Below, one piece after another: positions 6,099 through 13,683 of a stretch of DNA of 18,461 bases. Positions within the stretch are counted from its first letter, which is position 1. The number at the start of each line of letters is the position of its first letter. Made by a program: the position numbers and the translations under genes. The DNA comes from Bacillota bacterium (GTDB lineage Bacteria; Bacillota; Clostridia; Clostridiales; Clostridiaceae). Location: assembly GCA_023445445.1 (NCBI GenBank), contig JAEXLD010000088.1, forward strand, positions 1 to 18,461. Reading direction: 5' to 3'. A model generated the notes under the pieces. It worked only from the letters and a program-made list of their open reading frames with translations, was not told the origin of the DNA and did no database searches.

Positions 6099-7814
6099 TT
6101 AGAATAGGAAGTATCTTTGAGCTAATGGTAATTCTTTTGCTGGTTCACAAGTTATTAATTCTCCATCTACAGTAACATTATAAGTTTCTGGATCAACTCC
6201 AAGCTTTGGTGTTGCATCATTTAATTTCATATCTTTCTTTGTTAAATTTCTTATTCCACCTACTGGTAATATTAATTTTTGCAATCCCAATTCTTCTTTT
6301 ATGCCATGTTCGTATGCATATTTAGAAACAAAGGTTGCTGAAGTTGGATATATTGCCTTTCCATATGCAGCAAAACAATCTCTATAAATTTCTGGCTGAC
6401 AAGTTGGAATAGATGCATTTGCTTCTCCGATTATTGATTTGTTTACCATACCACCTTTAATTACTAAATGTGGTTTTGCTCCAAAGAATTGTGTATCCCA
6501 AAGTACTAAATCTGCCATTTTACCTACTTCTATAGAGCCTACGTATTGTGATATTCCTTGTGCCAATGCTGGATTTATAGTATATTTTGCAATATATCTT
6601 CTTACTCTGTTGTTATCATTTTCTTCAGAGTCTCCTTCTAATATTCCTCTTTGTTTTTTCATTTTACTTGCAGTCTGCCATGTTCTAGTGATAACTTCAC
6701 CTATTCTTCCCATAGCCATTGAATCAGAGCTCATAATACTAAATACACCCATATCTTGTAGTATATCTTCTGCTGCAATTGTTTGTTCTCTTATTCTAGA
6801 ATCTGCAAATGCAATATCTTCTGGAACTTTAGGATCTAGATGGTGACATACCATAAGCATATCTAAGTGCTCTGCAATTGTATTTATAGTAAAAGGTTTA
6901 GTTGGATTAGTTGATGCTGGTATTACATTAAGTTTAGAAGCTACTTTTAATAAATCTGGTGCATGACCTCCACCAGCTCCTTCAGTATGATATGTATGAA
7001 TAGTTCTACCAGCAAAGGCTTCAATTGTATGTTCTACAAATCCACCTTCGTTTAATGTATCAGTATGTACTGCAACTTGGATATCATATTCATCGGCTGT
7101 TTTTAGTGAATAATCTATTGCAGATCTTGTTGCTCCCCAGTCTTCATGAACCTTAAGTCCACAAGCTCCTGCTTCAATTTGCTCTGCTGTAACCCTTATA
7201 TTTGCTCCACTACCTTTTCCTATAAAGCCAAGATTTATAGGAAATGCTTCTGCTGATTGTAACATACGATGAATGGACCATTTCCCTGGTGTTGAAGTAA
7301 CTGCATTAGTTCCATCAACAGGCCCTGTTCCTCCACCTATAAGTGTTGTTATTCCTCCTTCTAATGCAACATCAACAAGATCTGGACTTATATAATGTAC
7401 ATGGGTATCTATTCCCCCTGCAGTTATTATTCTACCTTCTCCTGCTAAGGCTTCTGTACTTACTCCTACTATGAAATCTACATCATCCATAGTATAAGGA
7501 TTACCACCTTTGCCAATAGCTAAAATCTTTCCATCACGAATACCAATATCAGCTTTATATATTCCTGTGTAATCTATAATAGTAGCTCCTGTAATTATAA
7601 GATCTGCAACCATAGGGTTTTCTCTGCTTTCAACTGCATTTTGACCCATTCCATCTCTTAAAACCTTACCACCGCCAAACTTACATTCATTGCCATAACC
7701 AGTATAATCTTTTTCAATTTCAACTATTAAATCTGTGTCACCTAGTCTTATTTTATCTCCTTTAGTTGGTCCAAATAATTCTAAATAACGGTGTCTATCT
7801 ATTTGAAAACTCAT
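6099..7814 (-). CDS. ureC: Urease alpha subunit (catalytic)
   Basis: A 571-residue catalytic urease subunit, which hydrolyses urea to ammonia and carbamate at a two-nickel centre. All expected ligands are present: His138 and His140 in GIDTHVHYIS; the lysine that becomes carbamylated, Lys221 in GLKVHEDWGAT; His250 in AVHTDTLNE; His276 in HTYHTEGAGGGHAPD; and Asp364 in MSSDSMAMGR. The mobile-flap cysteine and histidine are Cys323 and His324 in MVCHHLDP. Numbering runs one above Sporosarcina pasteurii, and length is normal. The ATG overlaps the ureB stop codon by one base (TAATG), so UreB and UreC are coupled. The enzyme should be active once nickel is inserted by the UreEFGD proteins encoded downstream. 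Confidence 0.98.
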   Translation of the reverse strand: MSFQIDRHRYLELFGPTKGDKIRLGDTDLIVEIEKDYTGYGNECKFGGGKVLRDGMGQNAVESRENPMVADLIITGATIIDYTGIYKADIGIRDGKILAIGKGGNPYTMDDVDFIVGVSTEALAGEGRIITAGGIDTHVHYISPDLVDVALEGGITTLIGGGTGPVDGTNAVTSTPGKWSIHRMLQSAEAFPINLGFIGKGSGANIRVTAEQIEAGACGLKVHEDWGATRSAIDYSLKTADEYDIQVAVHTDTLNEGGFVEHTIEAFAGRTIHTYHTEGAGGGHAPDLLKVASKLNVIPASTNPTKPFTINTIAEHLDMLMVCHHLDPKVPEDIAFADSRIREQTIAAEDILQDMGVFSIMSSDSMAMGRIGEVITRTWQTASKMKKQRGILEGDSEENDNNRVRRYIAKYTINPALAQGISQYVGSIEVGKMADLVLWDTQFFGAKPHLVIKGGMVNKSIIGEANASIPTCQPEIYRDCFAAYGKAIYPTSATFVSKYAYEHGIKEELGLQKLILPVGGIRNLTKKDMKLNDATPKLGVDPETYNVTVDGELITCEPAKELPLAQRYFLF

Positions 7815-8140
7815 TATTCTTTTACCCCTCTTCCATCTAAATATCCATCAACTAAGTTTCGCAAACCGTAAACTCTTCTTACTCCACCAATATCAATTAA
7901 ATTCACTTCTTTTTTATCCCCTGGTTCAAATCTAACTGCAGTTCCTGATGGAATATCTAATCTTTTTCCATAAGCCTTTTCTCTATCAAACTTTAAAAAA
8001 TCATTTACTTCATAGAAATGATAATGTGAGCCTATTTGTACAGGTCTATCACCGGTGTTTACCACCTCAATCTTTATTGCTTCTTTTCCCTCGTTATATT
8101 CTATAATTCCATCTTTTATAATAAATTCTCCTGGTATCAA
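7814..8140 (-). CDS. ureB: Urease beta subunit
   Basis: A 108-residue beta subunit, one of the two small structural chains that assemble with UreC into the (alpha-beta-gamma)3 urease. Family motifs are the N-terminal IPGEFI, TGDRPVQIGSHYHFYEVN (about residues 30-47), AYGKRLDIPSGTAVRFEPGD (about 57-76) and GGVRRVYGL (about 85-93). Translation starts at TTG 8138-8140: it gives the usual MIPGE start and has AAAGGAG eight bases upstream. The gene lies 16 bases after ureA and overlaps ureC by one base. Subunits are separate here, as in most bacteria, not fused as in Helicobacter. Confidence 0.97.
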   Translation of the reverse strand: MIPGEFIIKDGIIEYNEGKEAIKIEVVNTGDRPVQIGSHYHFYEVNDFLKFDREKAYGKRLDIPSGTAVRFEPGDKKEVNLIDIGGVRRVYGLRNLVDGYLDGRGVKE

Positions 8141-8156
8141 TTATATGTCTCCTTTC

Positions 8157-8459
8157 TTAACGTATTGGGTCATGTACTGTAACTAATTTAGTTCCATCTG
8201 GAAATGTTGCTTCCACTTGAACTGTATGAATCATTTCAGGTATGCCTTCCATTACATCACTCCTACTTAAAATTTGTGTTCCATAGTCCATTAAATCTTG
8301 TACTTCTCTTCCTTCTCTAGCACCTTCTAAAAGCTCATTAGTAATTAAGGCTACAGATTCAGGATAATTTAGTTTTAGGCCCCTATCTTTTCGTCTCCTA
8401 GCAACATCCGCCGCAACAACAATCATCAGTTTTTCTTTTTCTCTATTTGTTAAATGCAA
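8157..8459 (-). CDS. ureA: Urease gamma subunit
   Basis: A 100-residue gamma subunit of urease. It carries the family start LHLTNREKEKL, the AADVARRRKDRGLKLNYPES stretch (about residues 17-36), LITNELLEGAREG and the C-terminal IHTVQVEATFPDGTKLVTVHDPIR region. I set the start at TTG 8457-8459: AGGAGG lies nine bases upstream and the resulting length equals the usual 100 residues. An ATG nine codons earlier (8484-8486) would add a basic MNKKRRKNK tail, but has no ribosome site of its own and its codons contain the AGGAGG. This is the first urease gene after the nickel transporter block. A gap of about 200 bases from nikO holds dyads and a candidate promoter, so ureA may be transcribed both from within and from upstream. 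Confidence 0.95.
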   Translation of the reverse strand: MHLTNREKEKLMIVVAADVARRRKDRGLKLNYPESVALITNELLEGAREGREVQDLMDYGTQILSRSDVMEGIPEMIHTVQVEATFPDGTKLVTVHDPIR

Positions 8460-8468
8460 TTTATTTTT

Positions 8469-8474
8469 CCTCCT
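8469..8474 (-). promoter_or_regulatory. Ribosome binding site that fixes the TTG start of ureA
   Basis: AGGAGG on the minus strand, nine bases before TTG 8457-8459. It lies inside the longer open frame, so the upstream ATG at 8484-8486 is unlikely to be the start. Confidence 0.8.
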
Positions 8475-8523
8475 TTTTTTATTCATTAATTAGCTATTAT
8501 TTATTATTTGTAATATTTAAATT

Positions 8524-8552
8524 AAGATACATAATTTTTAAAAATCAGTAAA
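8524..8552 (-). promoter_or_regulatory. Candidate promoter for ureA
   Basis: On the minus strand, TTTACT (8547-8552) and TATCTT (8524-8529) are separated by 17 bases, a moderate match to a sigma-A promoter. It ends about 65 bases before the ureA start. AT-rich sequence throws up many such matches, so this is a candidate only. Confidence 0.35.
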
Positions 8553-8558
8553 AAAATA

Positions 8559-8577
8559 GAATATAAATGTTATATTC
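8559..8577. promoter_or_regulatory. Perfect 8-3-8 dyad upstream of the ureA promoter candidate
   Basis: GAATATAA, three bases, then TTATATTC form a perfect inverted repeat that ends six bases upstream of the candidate -35 box. A second, shorter dyad (ATATA, five bases, TATAT) lies at 8609-8623, 48 bases away centre to centre. Possible operator; the regulator is unknown to me. Confidence 0.4.
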
Positions 8578-8659
8578 CTTAATAAGTTACTTTTCTCAAT
8601 TTGCTGTCATATAACATCTATATCCTTTTAGTTCTTTCTATATTGATTTTAATAATATT

Positions 8660-9397
8660 CTATTTATTTCTTGTTAGTGACAATGGAAGTTCTAAATTGC
8701 TTTCCTCCATAATTTTCTTATTACTAAGTATTGAATTTGGAGCTCCTTCTTCTATAATCTCTCCATTATTAAATATTAAAACTCTATCACATACATCTAG
8801 TATCATATCTAAATCATGACTTGCAATAATTATTGTTTGTTCTAAATTTATTATTAAATTAATTATTGTACGTCTAGATTTTGGGTCTAAGTATGCTGTT
8901 ACTTCATCCATTATAATTATATTGGGATTCATAACTATAACTCCAGCTATTGCTACTACTTTCTTTTCTCCCCCTGATAGTTTATATATCTGTTTATTTC
9001 TTAATCTTTCAATTTTAAATTTCTCTAATATAGTATCTACTTTTGATTCAATATTTCTGTCATCTTTTTTATTTTTTCTAAGACCAAATGCAATATCATC
9101 ATATACACTATTCATAAAGAGTTGATTATCTGACTCCTGAAATACAAATCCAACTTTTTTTCTTATTTCCTTTAAATTTTTTTTATTAAGATCTCTGTCT
9201 TCAATAATTATTTTCCCATTTTCTAATGTTAAAATACCTATAAGCAATTTTAACATTGTAGATTTTCCAGCACCATTTGCGCCAATAATCCCAAGTTTTT
9301 CTCCTTCATTCACATGAAAAGATATTCCTTTTATAGCATTATATCCATCTGGATATGTGTAATGAACCTTATATGCTTCTACTATTTTTTCACTCAT
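8660..9397 (-). CDS. nikO: Nickel ECF transporter ATPase (NikO/CbiO family)
   Basis: A 245-residue ABC ATPase of the CbiO/NikO group, which powers an energy-coupling-factor importer with NikQ and NikMN. It shows Walker A GANGAGKST (residues 39-47), the Q-loop FQESDNQLF (86-94), the ABC signature LSGGE (140-144), Walker B with catalytic glutamate in IIIMDEVTAYLD, and the switch histidine His194 in IASHD. In most relatives the Walker B region reads DEPTAGLD; here the proline and glycine are replaced by valine and tyrosine. The catalytic residues themselves are kept. GGAGG precedes ATG 9395-9397. The gene follows nikQ by 33 bases and leads to ureA. Nickel rather than cobalt is inferred from the urease neighbours and the fused NikMN. 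Confidence 0.9.
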   Translation of the reverse strand: MSEKIVEAYKVHYTYPDGYNAIKGISFHVNEGEKLGIIGANGAGKSTMLKLLIGILTLENGKIIIEDRDLNKKNLKEIRKKVGFVFQESDNQLFMNSVYDDIAFGLRKNKKDDRNIESKVDTILEKFKIERLRNKQIYKLSGGEKKVVAIAGVIVMNPNIIIMDEVTAYLDPKSRRTIINLIINLEQTIIIASHDLDMILDVCDRVLIFNNGEIIEEGAPNSILSNKKIMEESNLELPLSLTRNK

Positions 9398-9430
9398 AAA
9401 TCCTCCGAAACTTATATTACAATTTGATTA

Positions 9431-10159
9431 TTATAGTAAAAATATACTTACTACAAATATAATTAAACATAGAAAATCAATACTTCTAATTTTTTTACTA
9501 CTATCAATATATATTTCTCCATCAAACCCTCTAAGTTGCATTGATTCATATACTTTTTCTGATCTATCTATAGTTTTTAAAAGCATTTTCCCTATTATCT
9601 GAGCATAATCTTTAATAGTCATAGATTTTTCTCCTAAAGTCCTTAATTCATAAGCAGATTTTACTCTATAAAACTCCTCCATCATGAAAATTATATATCT
9701 ATATAACATTAATATCTGCATTGTTAATATCATAGGTATTTTTAGCTTTTTCAATCCAATTGCTAAATTGTTAACTCCAGTAGTTACTATTAAAAGAAGT
9801 GATCCTACTAAAGAAAAACTACACTTAAATAGTAGTAATAAGGAAGAATAAATCTCTGAATAGGAAAAATCTATAATTAAATTTGCTAATGAAAGCCCAA
9901 TTACAATAGGTAAAACAAATAATACTTTCTTTAAGATAAATATCAATGGCACTTTACCAAATACAAATAATATTAACGGATATAATATAATCCATATAAC
10001 ATTTGATAATATAAATTGTTTCATAGCTAGTACTTTTATTATATATATTATAGTAATTATAATTTTTATAGATGAATCTATTCTATGAATAATAGTATCC
10101 CTATCCCCTAGCTCATCTATTTTTCTAATTTCATATATAGCTTTACTAATATCAGTCAT
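9431..10159 (-). CDS. nikQ: Nickel ECF transporter transmembrane protein (NikQ/CbiQ family)
   Basis: A 242-residue membrane protein, the T component that couples the ATPase to the substrate-binding M component. The N-terminal stretch YEIRKIDELGDRDTIIHRID (about residues 9-28) is typical of CbiQ/NikQ. Several hydrophobic segments follow, then the cytoplasmic coupling region with RYIIFMMEEFYRVKSAYELR (about 153-172) and the SMQLRGFDGE motif (about 204-213). A final membrane segment ends the protein. The start ATG lies one base after the nikMN stop codon, and nikO follows after 33 bases. Family is clear; metal specificity comes from context. Confidence 0.9.
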   Translation of the reverse strand: MTDISKAIYEIRKIDELGDRDTIIHRIDSSIKIIITIIYIIKVLAMKQFILSNVIWIILYPLILFVFGKVPLIFILKKVLFVLPIVIGLSLANLIIDFSYSEIYSSLLLLFKCSFSLVGSLLLIVTTGVNNLAIGLKKLKIPMILTMQILMLYRYIIFMMEEFYRVKSAYELRTLGEKSMTIKDYAQIIGKMLLKTIDRSEKVYESMQLRGFDGEIYIDSSKKIRSIDFLCLIIFVVSIFLL

Positions 10160-10160
10160 C

Positions 10161-11213
10161 TTATTTTTCCTTATAGCTATCTTCTATTTCATTTAAATTA
10201 CCATTAAAAGCATTTATTTTTTTACTCTTCCCCAGAAAATAAAATATTGAAGCTATAATTCCCATTGTAATAATAACTCCAACAATTCCAGCTACCACTT
10301 GTCCCATTATTTTTTCAGTTTCAGATAGATTATCATCTATAAACCCATAATCTAATAAAAATGAAGTTTTATTTTGTACATCTGATGCCTTTTCATGAAT
10401 ATAACTACTATTGCTTAATTCTTCATTTCCTGAAGTTTTTAAAATAGCCCATTCTAACCCATCAGGATTTGATGATGCTAAAAGTGAAATTCCTCCACCA
10501 ATAACTAATGAAGATACTAAAATCATAGTAATTAACCTTTTCTTAGATATCTTATATTTTTTTCTAATATCTTCTTTTTGAAAAATATCAGGCCTATTTG
10601 CATATAAAAAGTTCAATACTAATCCCGTTAATATACCTTCTATTATTCCAATAGCTAAATGTATAGGTTGCATAAAAATAAGAAATGTTATAAATGGTAG
10701 TTTAGTTACTCCTGAAGCTAATGTTTGTAGTACAACTCCAAGGGATCCGAGCTGTAATCCAATAACTGAAGCTAAAACTGATGCTATCATTATTTTTTTC
10801 TTAGAATAACCCTTAGCAAGTATTTTTTTATAAATAAATTTATATCCTATAAAGCAGCTAAAAAAACCAAGATTTATAATATTGCACCCTAAAGCTAAAA
10901 GCCCTCCATCTCCAAAGAATAAGCATTGAACTATAAGTATTGATGCAAGAGATAAAAATCCAGCTTCTGGTCCCAATACTGCTGCAAGTAAAACTCCTCC
11001 TCCAATATGACCACTTGAGCCTGTTCCTGGTATTGAAAAATTAACCATCTGAGCTGCAAATACAAAAGCTCCTACAACTCCCATTAAAGGTATTTTCTTT
11101 TGAAATTCCTCTTCCTTCCTTATTCTATTAACCGAATAAGCTGTAACTCCAGTAGCTGTAGATAACATAGTTAAGCCAACTACAGGATTTACTAATGCAT
11201 CAACCATATGCAT
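10161..11213 (-). CDS. nikMN: Nickel ECF transporter substrate component, NikM-NikN fusion (CbiM family)
   Basis: A 350-residue membrane protein in which the metal-binding NikM domain (about residues 1-205) is joined to a NikN domain (about 225-330). NikM begins MHMVDALVNP; the extreme N-terminal Met-His is known to bind nickel in this family. A further candidate ligand is His69 in SGHIGGG; HLAIGIIEG (185-193) is also family-like. The NikN part has one membrane segment, the outside motif SSNPDGLEWAI (247-257), a loop of about 45 residues, and a second membrane segment (about 304-327). It is the first gene of the nickel/urease block, after a nitroreductase terminator. No NikR-type regulator gene is in the window. 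Cobalt transport is the alternative; no cobalamin genes are nearby, which favours nickel. Confidence 0.9.
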   Translation of the reverse strand: MHMVDALVNPVVGLTMLSTATGVTAYSVNRIRKEEEFQKKIPLMGVVGAFVFAAQMVNFSIPGTGSSGHIGGGVLLAAVLGPEAGFLSLASILIVQCLFFGDGGLLALGCNIINLGFFSCFIGYKFIYKKILAKGYSKKKIMIASVLASVIGLQLGSLGVVLQTLASGVTKLPFITFLIFMQPIHLAIGIIEGILTGLVLNFLYANRPDIFQKEDIRKKYKISKKRLITMILVSSLVIGGGISLLASSNPDGLEWAILKTSGNEELSNSSYIHEKASDVQNKTSFLLDYGFIDDNLSETEKIMGQVVAGIVGVIITMGIIASIFYFLGKSKKINAFNGNLNEIEDSYKEK

Positions 11214-11277
11214 TTTTATTCCCCCTATATTATTCTTTCTAAAATATACTTATTCATTCTTTTATTTTATATGCAAA

Positions 11278-11307
11278 TTTATAAAAAGCTTTGGCTAGCA
11301 TAAGCAA
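11278..11307 (-). promoter_or_regulatory. Candidate promoter for the nik-ure operon
   Basis: On the minus strand, TTGCTT (11302-11307) and TATAAA (11278-11283) are separated by 18 bases, about 65 bases upstream of nikMN. The -35 element overlaps the end of the preceding terminator. The match is modest. I saw no convincing nickel-regulator palindrome or riboswitch here. Confidence 0.35.
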
Positions 11308-11336
11308 AAAATCCACGATATTACTATCATGGATTT
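11306..11336 (-). terminator. Intrinsic terminator after the nitroreductase gene
   Basis: As minus-strand RNA, AAATCCATGATA pairs with TATCGTGGATTT over 12 positions (one G-U wobble, loop GTAA), and the stem runs into a U-tract (TTTTTTGC). It lies about 55 bases past the nitroreductase stop and separates that gene from nikMN. Confidence 0.85.
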
Positions 11337-11390
11337 TTTTATTTATGCTGAATAGCTTCTTTAAAAAGTTTCTTAATTTCTTATTATGTT

Positions 11391-11930
11391 CTAGAAGAAT
11401 TTAATAATTTCTTCTGGAGTTTTTCTTTTAGGTTTTGGTGATTCCCCTGCTGCATATCCTACTGAAATTACAGAAACTATAGTTTCTTCTTCTGGTATAT
11501 TAAGCATAGTTCGAATTTTATCTGCATCACGAAGTCCCATAATAAGAGTATCTAATCCTAATTCCTTTGCCTTTAAAATAAAATTCTCGTTGTGTAATCC
11601 TAAATCATAATAGCCCCAACCATTGCCACATTCATTATCTGGTAGTCCTGTATGTCTATTAAAGCCTACTTGATTTGAAATAAATGTAGTTACAACTAAT
11701 GCTGAGTTTTGTGCATTTTCTGCATTATATTTTGGAAGACAATCCTCCATAAACTTTTCACAAAGCTCTTCTGATAAAATGCAGTAATATCTAGATGTCT
11801 GCATATTCTTCCATGAAGGAGCCTCAATTGCAGCTTGTACAATTTGTAACATCTGTTCTTTTGTAACCCTTCTTGTTGCATCATACTTACGAATACTTCT
11901 TCTTGCTTCTATTAACTCCTGAAATTCCAT
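11391..11930 (-). CDS. Nitroreductase-family flavoprotein
   Basis: A 179-residue protein of the FMN-dependent nitroreductase superfamily, usually a cytoplasmic homodimer that uses NAD(P)H to reduce nitro compounds, quinones or flavins. The N-terminal ELIEARRSIRKYD (about residues 4-16) is the FMN-phosphate-binding start. EAPSWKNMQTSRYY (about 37-50) and the later YYDLGLHNENFILKAKELGLDTLIMG region are also typical. I set the start at ATG 11928-11930, preceded by GAGGG seven bases away; a start 11 codons further up (11961-11963) has a weaker ribosome site and adds an atypical tail. It lies between a MATE gene and the nickel/urease block, with its own candidate promoter and terminator, so it is probably transcribed alone. 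The physiological substrate cannot be deduced. Confidence 0.9.
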   Translation of the reverse strand: MEFQELIEARRSIRKYDATRRVTKEQMLQIVQAAIEAPSWKNMQTSRYYCILSEELCEKFMEDCLPKYNAENAQNSALVVTTFISNQVGFNRHTGLPDNECGNGWGYYDLGLHNENFILKAKELGLDTLIMGLRDADKIRTMLNIPEEETIVSVISVGYAAGESPKPKRKTPEEIIKFF

Positions 11931-12099
11931 GTCTTTTCCCTCAATTCTCCAAATTTTATTCACTTATATCAACTCTCTAGAAAAATGTACTATGGTTTCT
12001 AGATAGTTCTTCACCATAATTTGTCCATAAACTTTATTTTCTACCTACTAAAATTTCTCTGATATTAAGTATATTTAAAAATAATTCTAATCATCTTTT

Positions 12100-12131
12100 A
12101 TTATATTTACATTTCCTTAAATAGTTGTCAA
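12100..12131 (-). promoter_or_regulatory. Candidate promoter for the nitroreductase gene
   Basis: On the minus strand a perfect -35 box TTGACA (12126-12131) is followed by TGTAAATATAAT. A perfect TATAAT (12100-12105) is 20 bases away, longer than ideal; TAAATA at 16 bases is an alternative -10. The rest of the gap between the MATE stop and the nitroreductase start (11931-12218) holds no gene I can see. Confidence 0.45.
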
Positions 12132-12218
12132 TATTTTTAAACTTCAATAATTACATATAATATTTAATATATTGCTTTAATCTTATCAATTATTAAGAAA
12201 TAATTATCCAACCTTTTT

Positions 12219-13565
12219 TCAATTTAATTGCTTTTTAAAGAAATTAATCTGGAATGGCAATGATATTATAAAAGTAAGTAGATCAGAAACTGATTGTGAA
12301 ATCTGAATCCCTATAAGTCCAATAATTTCAGGTAATATTAAAATTATAGGAATAAAGCATATCCCTTGTCTTAAGCTAGCAAGAAAAGTTGCTTCTCTGC
12401 TAAAACCAAGACATTGATACATTTGATTTACATAAGTTGAATATGCCATTAAAGGCATTACGGCACATGCAAAATAAAGGGTCTGTGTACCTATATGTAT
12501 TACTTCTATATCATCTTTTCTAAACCATCCTATTATATATGGAGCTTTAAATCCCACTATTACGGCAGCAATAGTGCATATTATAGTTCCTACTATGCTT
12601 GTAAATATAAATGCTTCTTTAACACGTTTCTTATTTTTTGCACCGTAATTATATCCTGCAACTGGCTGAAAAGCTTGTCCTATTCCTAAAATTATATTAC
12701 GTACAAGCATATAAATTTTATTTGCGATTGTTATTGCTCCTACAGCAGAATCACCATATAAAGATGCCTTTATATTAAGAAGAGCAGATGATACACTTCC
12801 AAGCATCTGGCGACATATTGTAGGAAATCCTATTTTAAATATAAGGAAATAATCTGATGCATTTATACTAATATATTTTATATTAAGTTTTATAATACTT
12901 TTATTTCTAATAAAAATACTTAAAAGTATTATAAAACTTACCATCTGACTTAATATTGTAGCAAGTGCTGCGCCACCTATACCCATTTCAAATTTAAATA
13001 TAAATATAGGATCTAGAATTATATTTAAAATTCCACCTGCACAAAGTCCCCACATAGAATAAAAAGCATGTCCTTCAGATTTAAGTATGTTATTTAAAAC
13101 AAAAGATGAACACATTACTGGTGCACCTATTAATATGTATCTTCCATAACTCATTGAATAAGGTAGTATTGTTTCTGTTGAACCTAGTATTTTCATAAGT
13201 GGCTCTAAACCTAAAAGTCCAAAAATCATAAGACATAAGCCGAAAATAATTGCTGCAGCAAATGCACTATTGCCGTATTTATTAGCAGCCTTGTAATTTT
13301 TAGAACCAAGTCTTCTGCTTATAAGACTATTGGATCCCATACCAATTCCAAAGCCTACTGCCTGTATTATGGACATAAGTGAAAATACAACTCCTACTGC
13401 TGCAGTAGCACTTGTTCCAATTTGAGCCACAAAGTAAGTATCTGCAGTGTTATAAATAGTAGTTATAAGTTGACTCAAAACTGTGGGGACTGCAAGAGAT
13501 GTTATTAGCTTAGGTATTGGATCTTCAAGCATTTTCTTATATTGCATTGCTTGATTATCTATCAT
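12219..13565 (-). CDS. MATE-family multidrug efflux protein
   Basis: A 448-residue protein with about twelve membrane segments, of the multidrug and toxic compound extrusion family, which expels drugs or cationic compounds using a sodium or proton gradient. The N-terminal stretch MLEDPIPKLITSLAVPTVLSQL (about residues 11-32) and the TADTYFVAQIGTSATAAVGV segment that follows are very typical. The two halves repeat the same fold; the second begins near YFLIFKIGFPTICRQ. I set the start at ATG 13563-13565, with GGAGG eight bases upstream; a TTG start nine codons earlier would include the ribosome site. A dyad overlaps the -35 region of its candidate promoter, suggesting control by a transcription factor. 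No strong terminator follows. Substrate is unknown. Confidence 0.93.
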   Translation of the reverse strand: MIDNQAMQYKKMLEDPIPKLITSLAVPTVLSQLITTIYNTADTYFVAQIGTSATAAVGVVFSLMSIIQAVGFGIGMGSNSLISRRLGSKNYKAANKYGNSAFAAAIIFGLCLMIFGLLGLEPLMKILGSTETILPYSMSYGRYILIGAPVMCSSFVLNNILKSEGHAFYSMWGLCAGGILNIILDPIFIFKFEMGIGGAALATILSQMVSFIILLSIFIRNKSIIKLNIKYISINASDYFLIFKIGFPTICRQMLGSVSSALLNIKASLYGDSAVGAITIANKIYMLVRNIILGIGQAFQPVAGYNYGAKNKKRVKEAFIFTSIVGTIICTIAAVIVGFKAPYIIGWFRKDDIEVIHIGTQTLYFACAVMPLMAYSTYVNQMYQCLGFSREATFLASLRQGICFIPIILILPEIIGLIGIQISQSVSDLLTFIISLPFQINFFKKQLN

Positions 13566-13596
13566 AGTTAAAACCTCCAAATTTTTATTCAATAAA

Positions 13597-13605
13597 ATTA
13601 TAGCA
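13597..13605 (-). promoter_or_regulatory. Extended -10 promoter element for the MATE gene
   Basis: TGCTATAAT on the minus strand is a perfect TATAAT with the extended TG motif, 31 bases upstream of the MATE start codon. No clear -35 box is visible, which fits an extended -10 promoter. Confidence 0.55.
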
Positions 13606-13611
13606 CTTTTA

Positions 13612-13641
13612 ACTAATTATTGTTTTATAAAAATAGTTAGT
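13612..13641. promoter_or_regulatory. Imperfect dyad at the MATE promoter, candidate operator
   Basis: ACTAATTATT, ten bases, then AATAGTTAGT form an inverted repeat with ten-base arms and one mismatch. It covers the expected -35 position of the MATE promoter, where a MarR- or TetR-like regulator could act. The regulator gene is not in the window. Confidence 0.4.
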
Positions 13642-13683
13642 AGTAAATTATAATTATAAGAATACGAAGAAAAATCTAAAGTA

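Noticed and set aside
8460..8486. A basic N-terminal extension (MNKKRRKNK) of UreA
   Set aside because: It would be encoded across the AGGAGG ribosome site, has no ribosome site of its own, and is absent from the usual 100-residue family form.
11214..11305. A nickel/cobalt riboswitch or NikR operator before nikMN
   Set aside because: I looked for conserved riboswitch stems and for a spaced GTATGA-type palindrome and saw neither; the leader is also too short for the riboswitch.
12188..12205. AATTATT-TCTT-AATAATT hairpin after the MATE gene
   Set aside because: The seven-base-pair stem is all A-U and no U-tract follows in the direction of transcription, so I do not call it a terminator.
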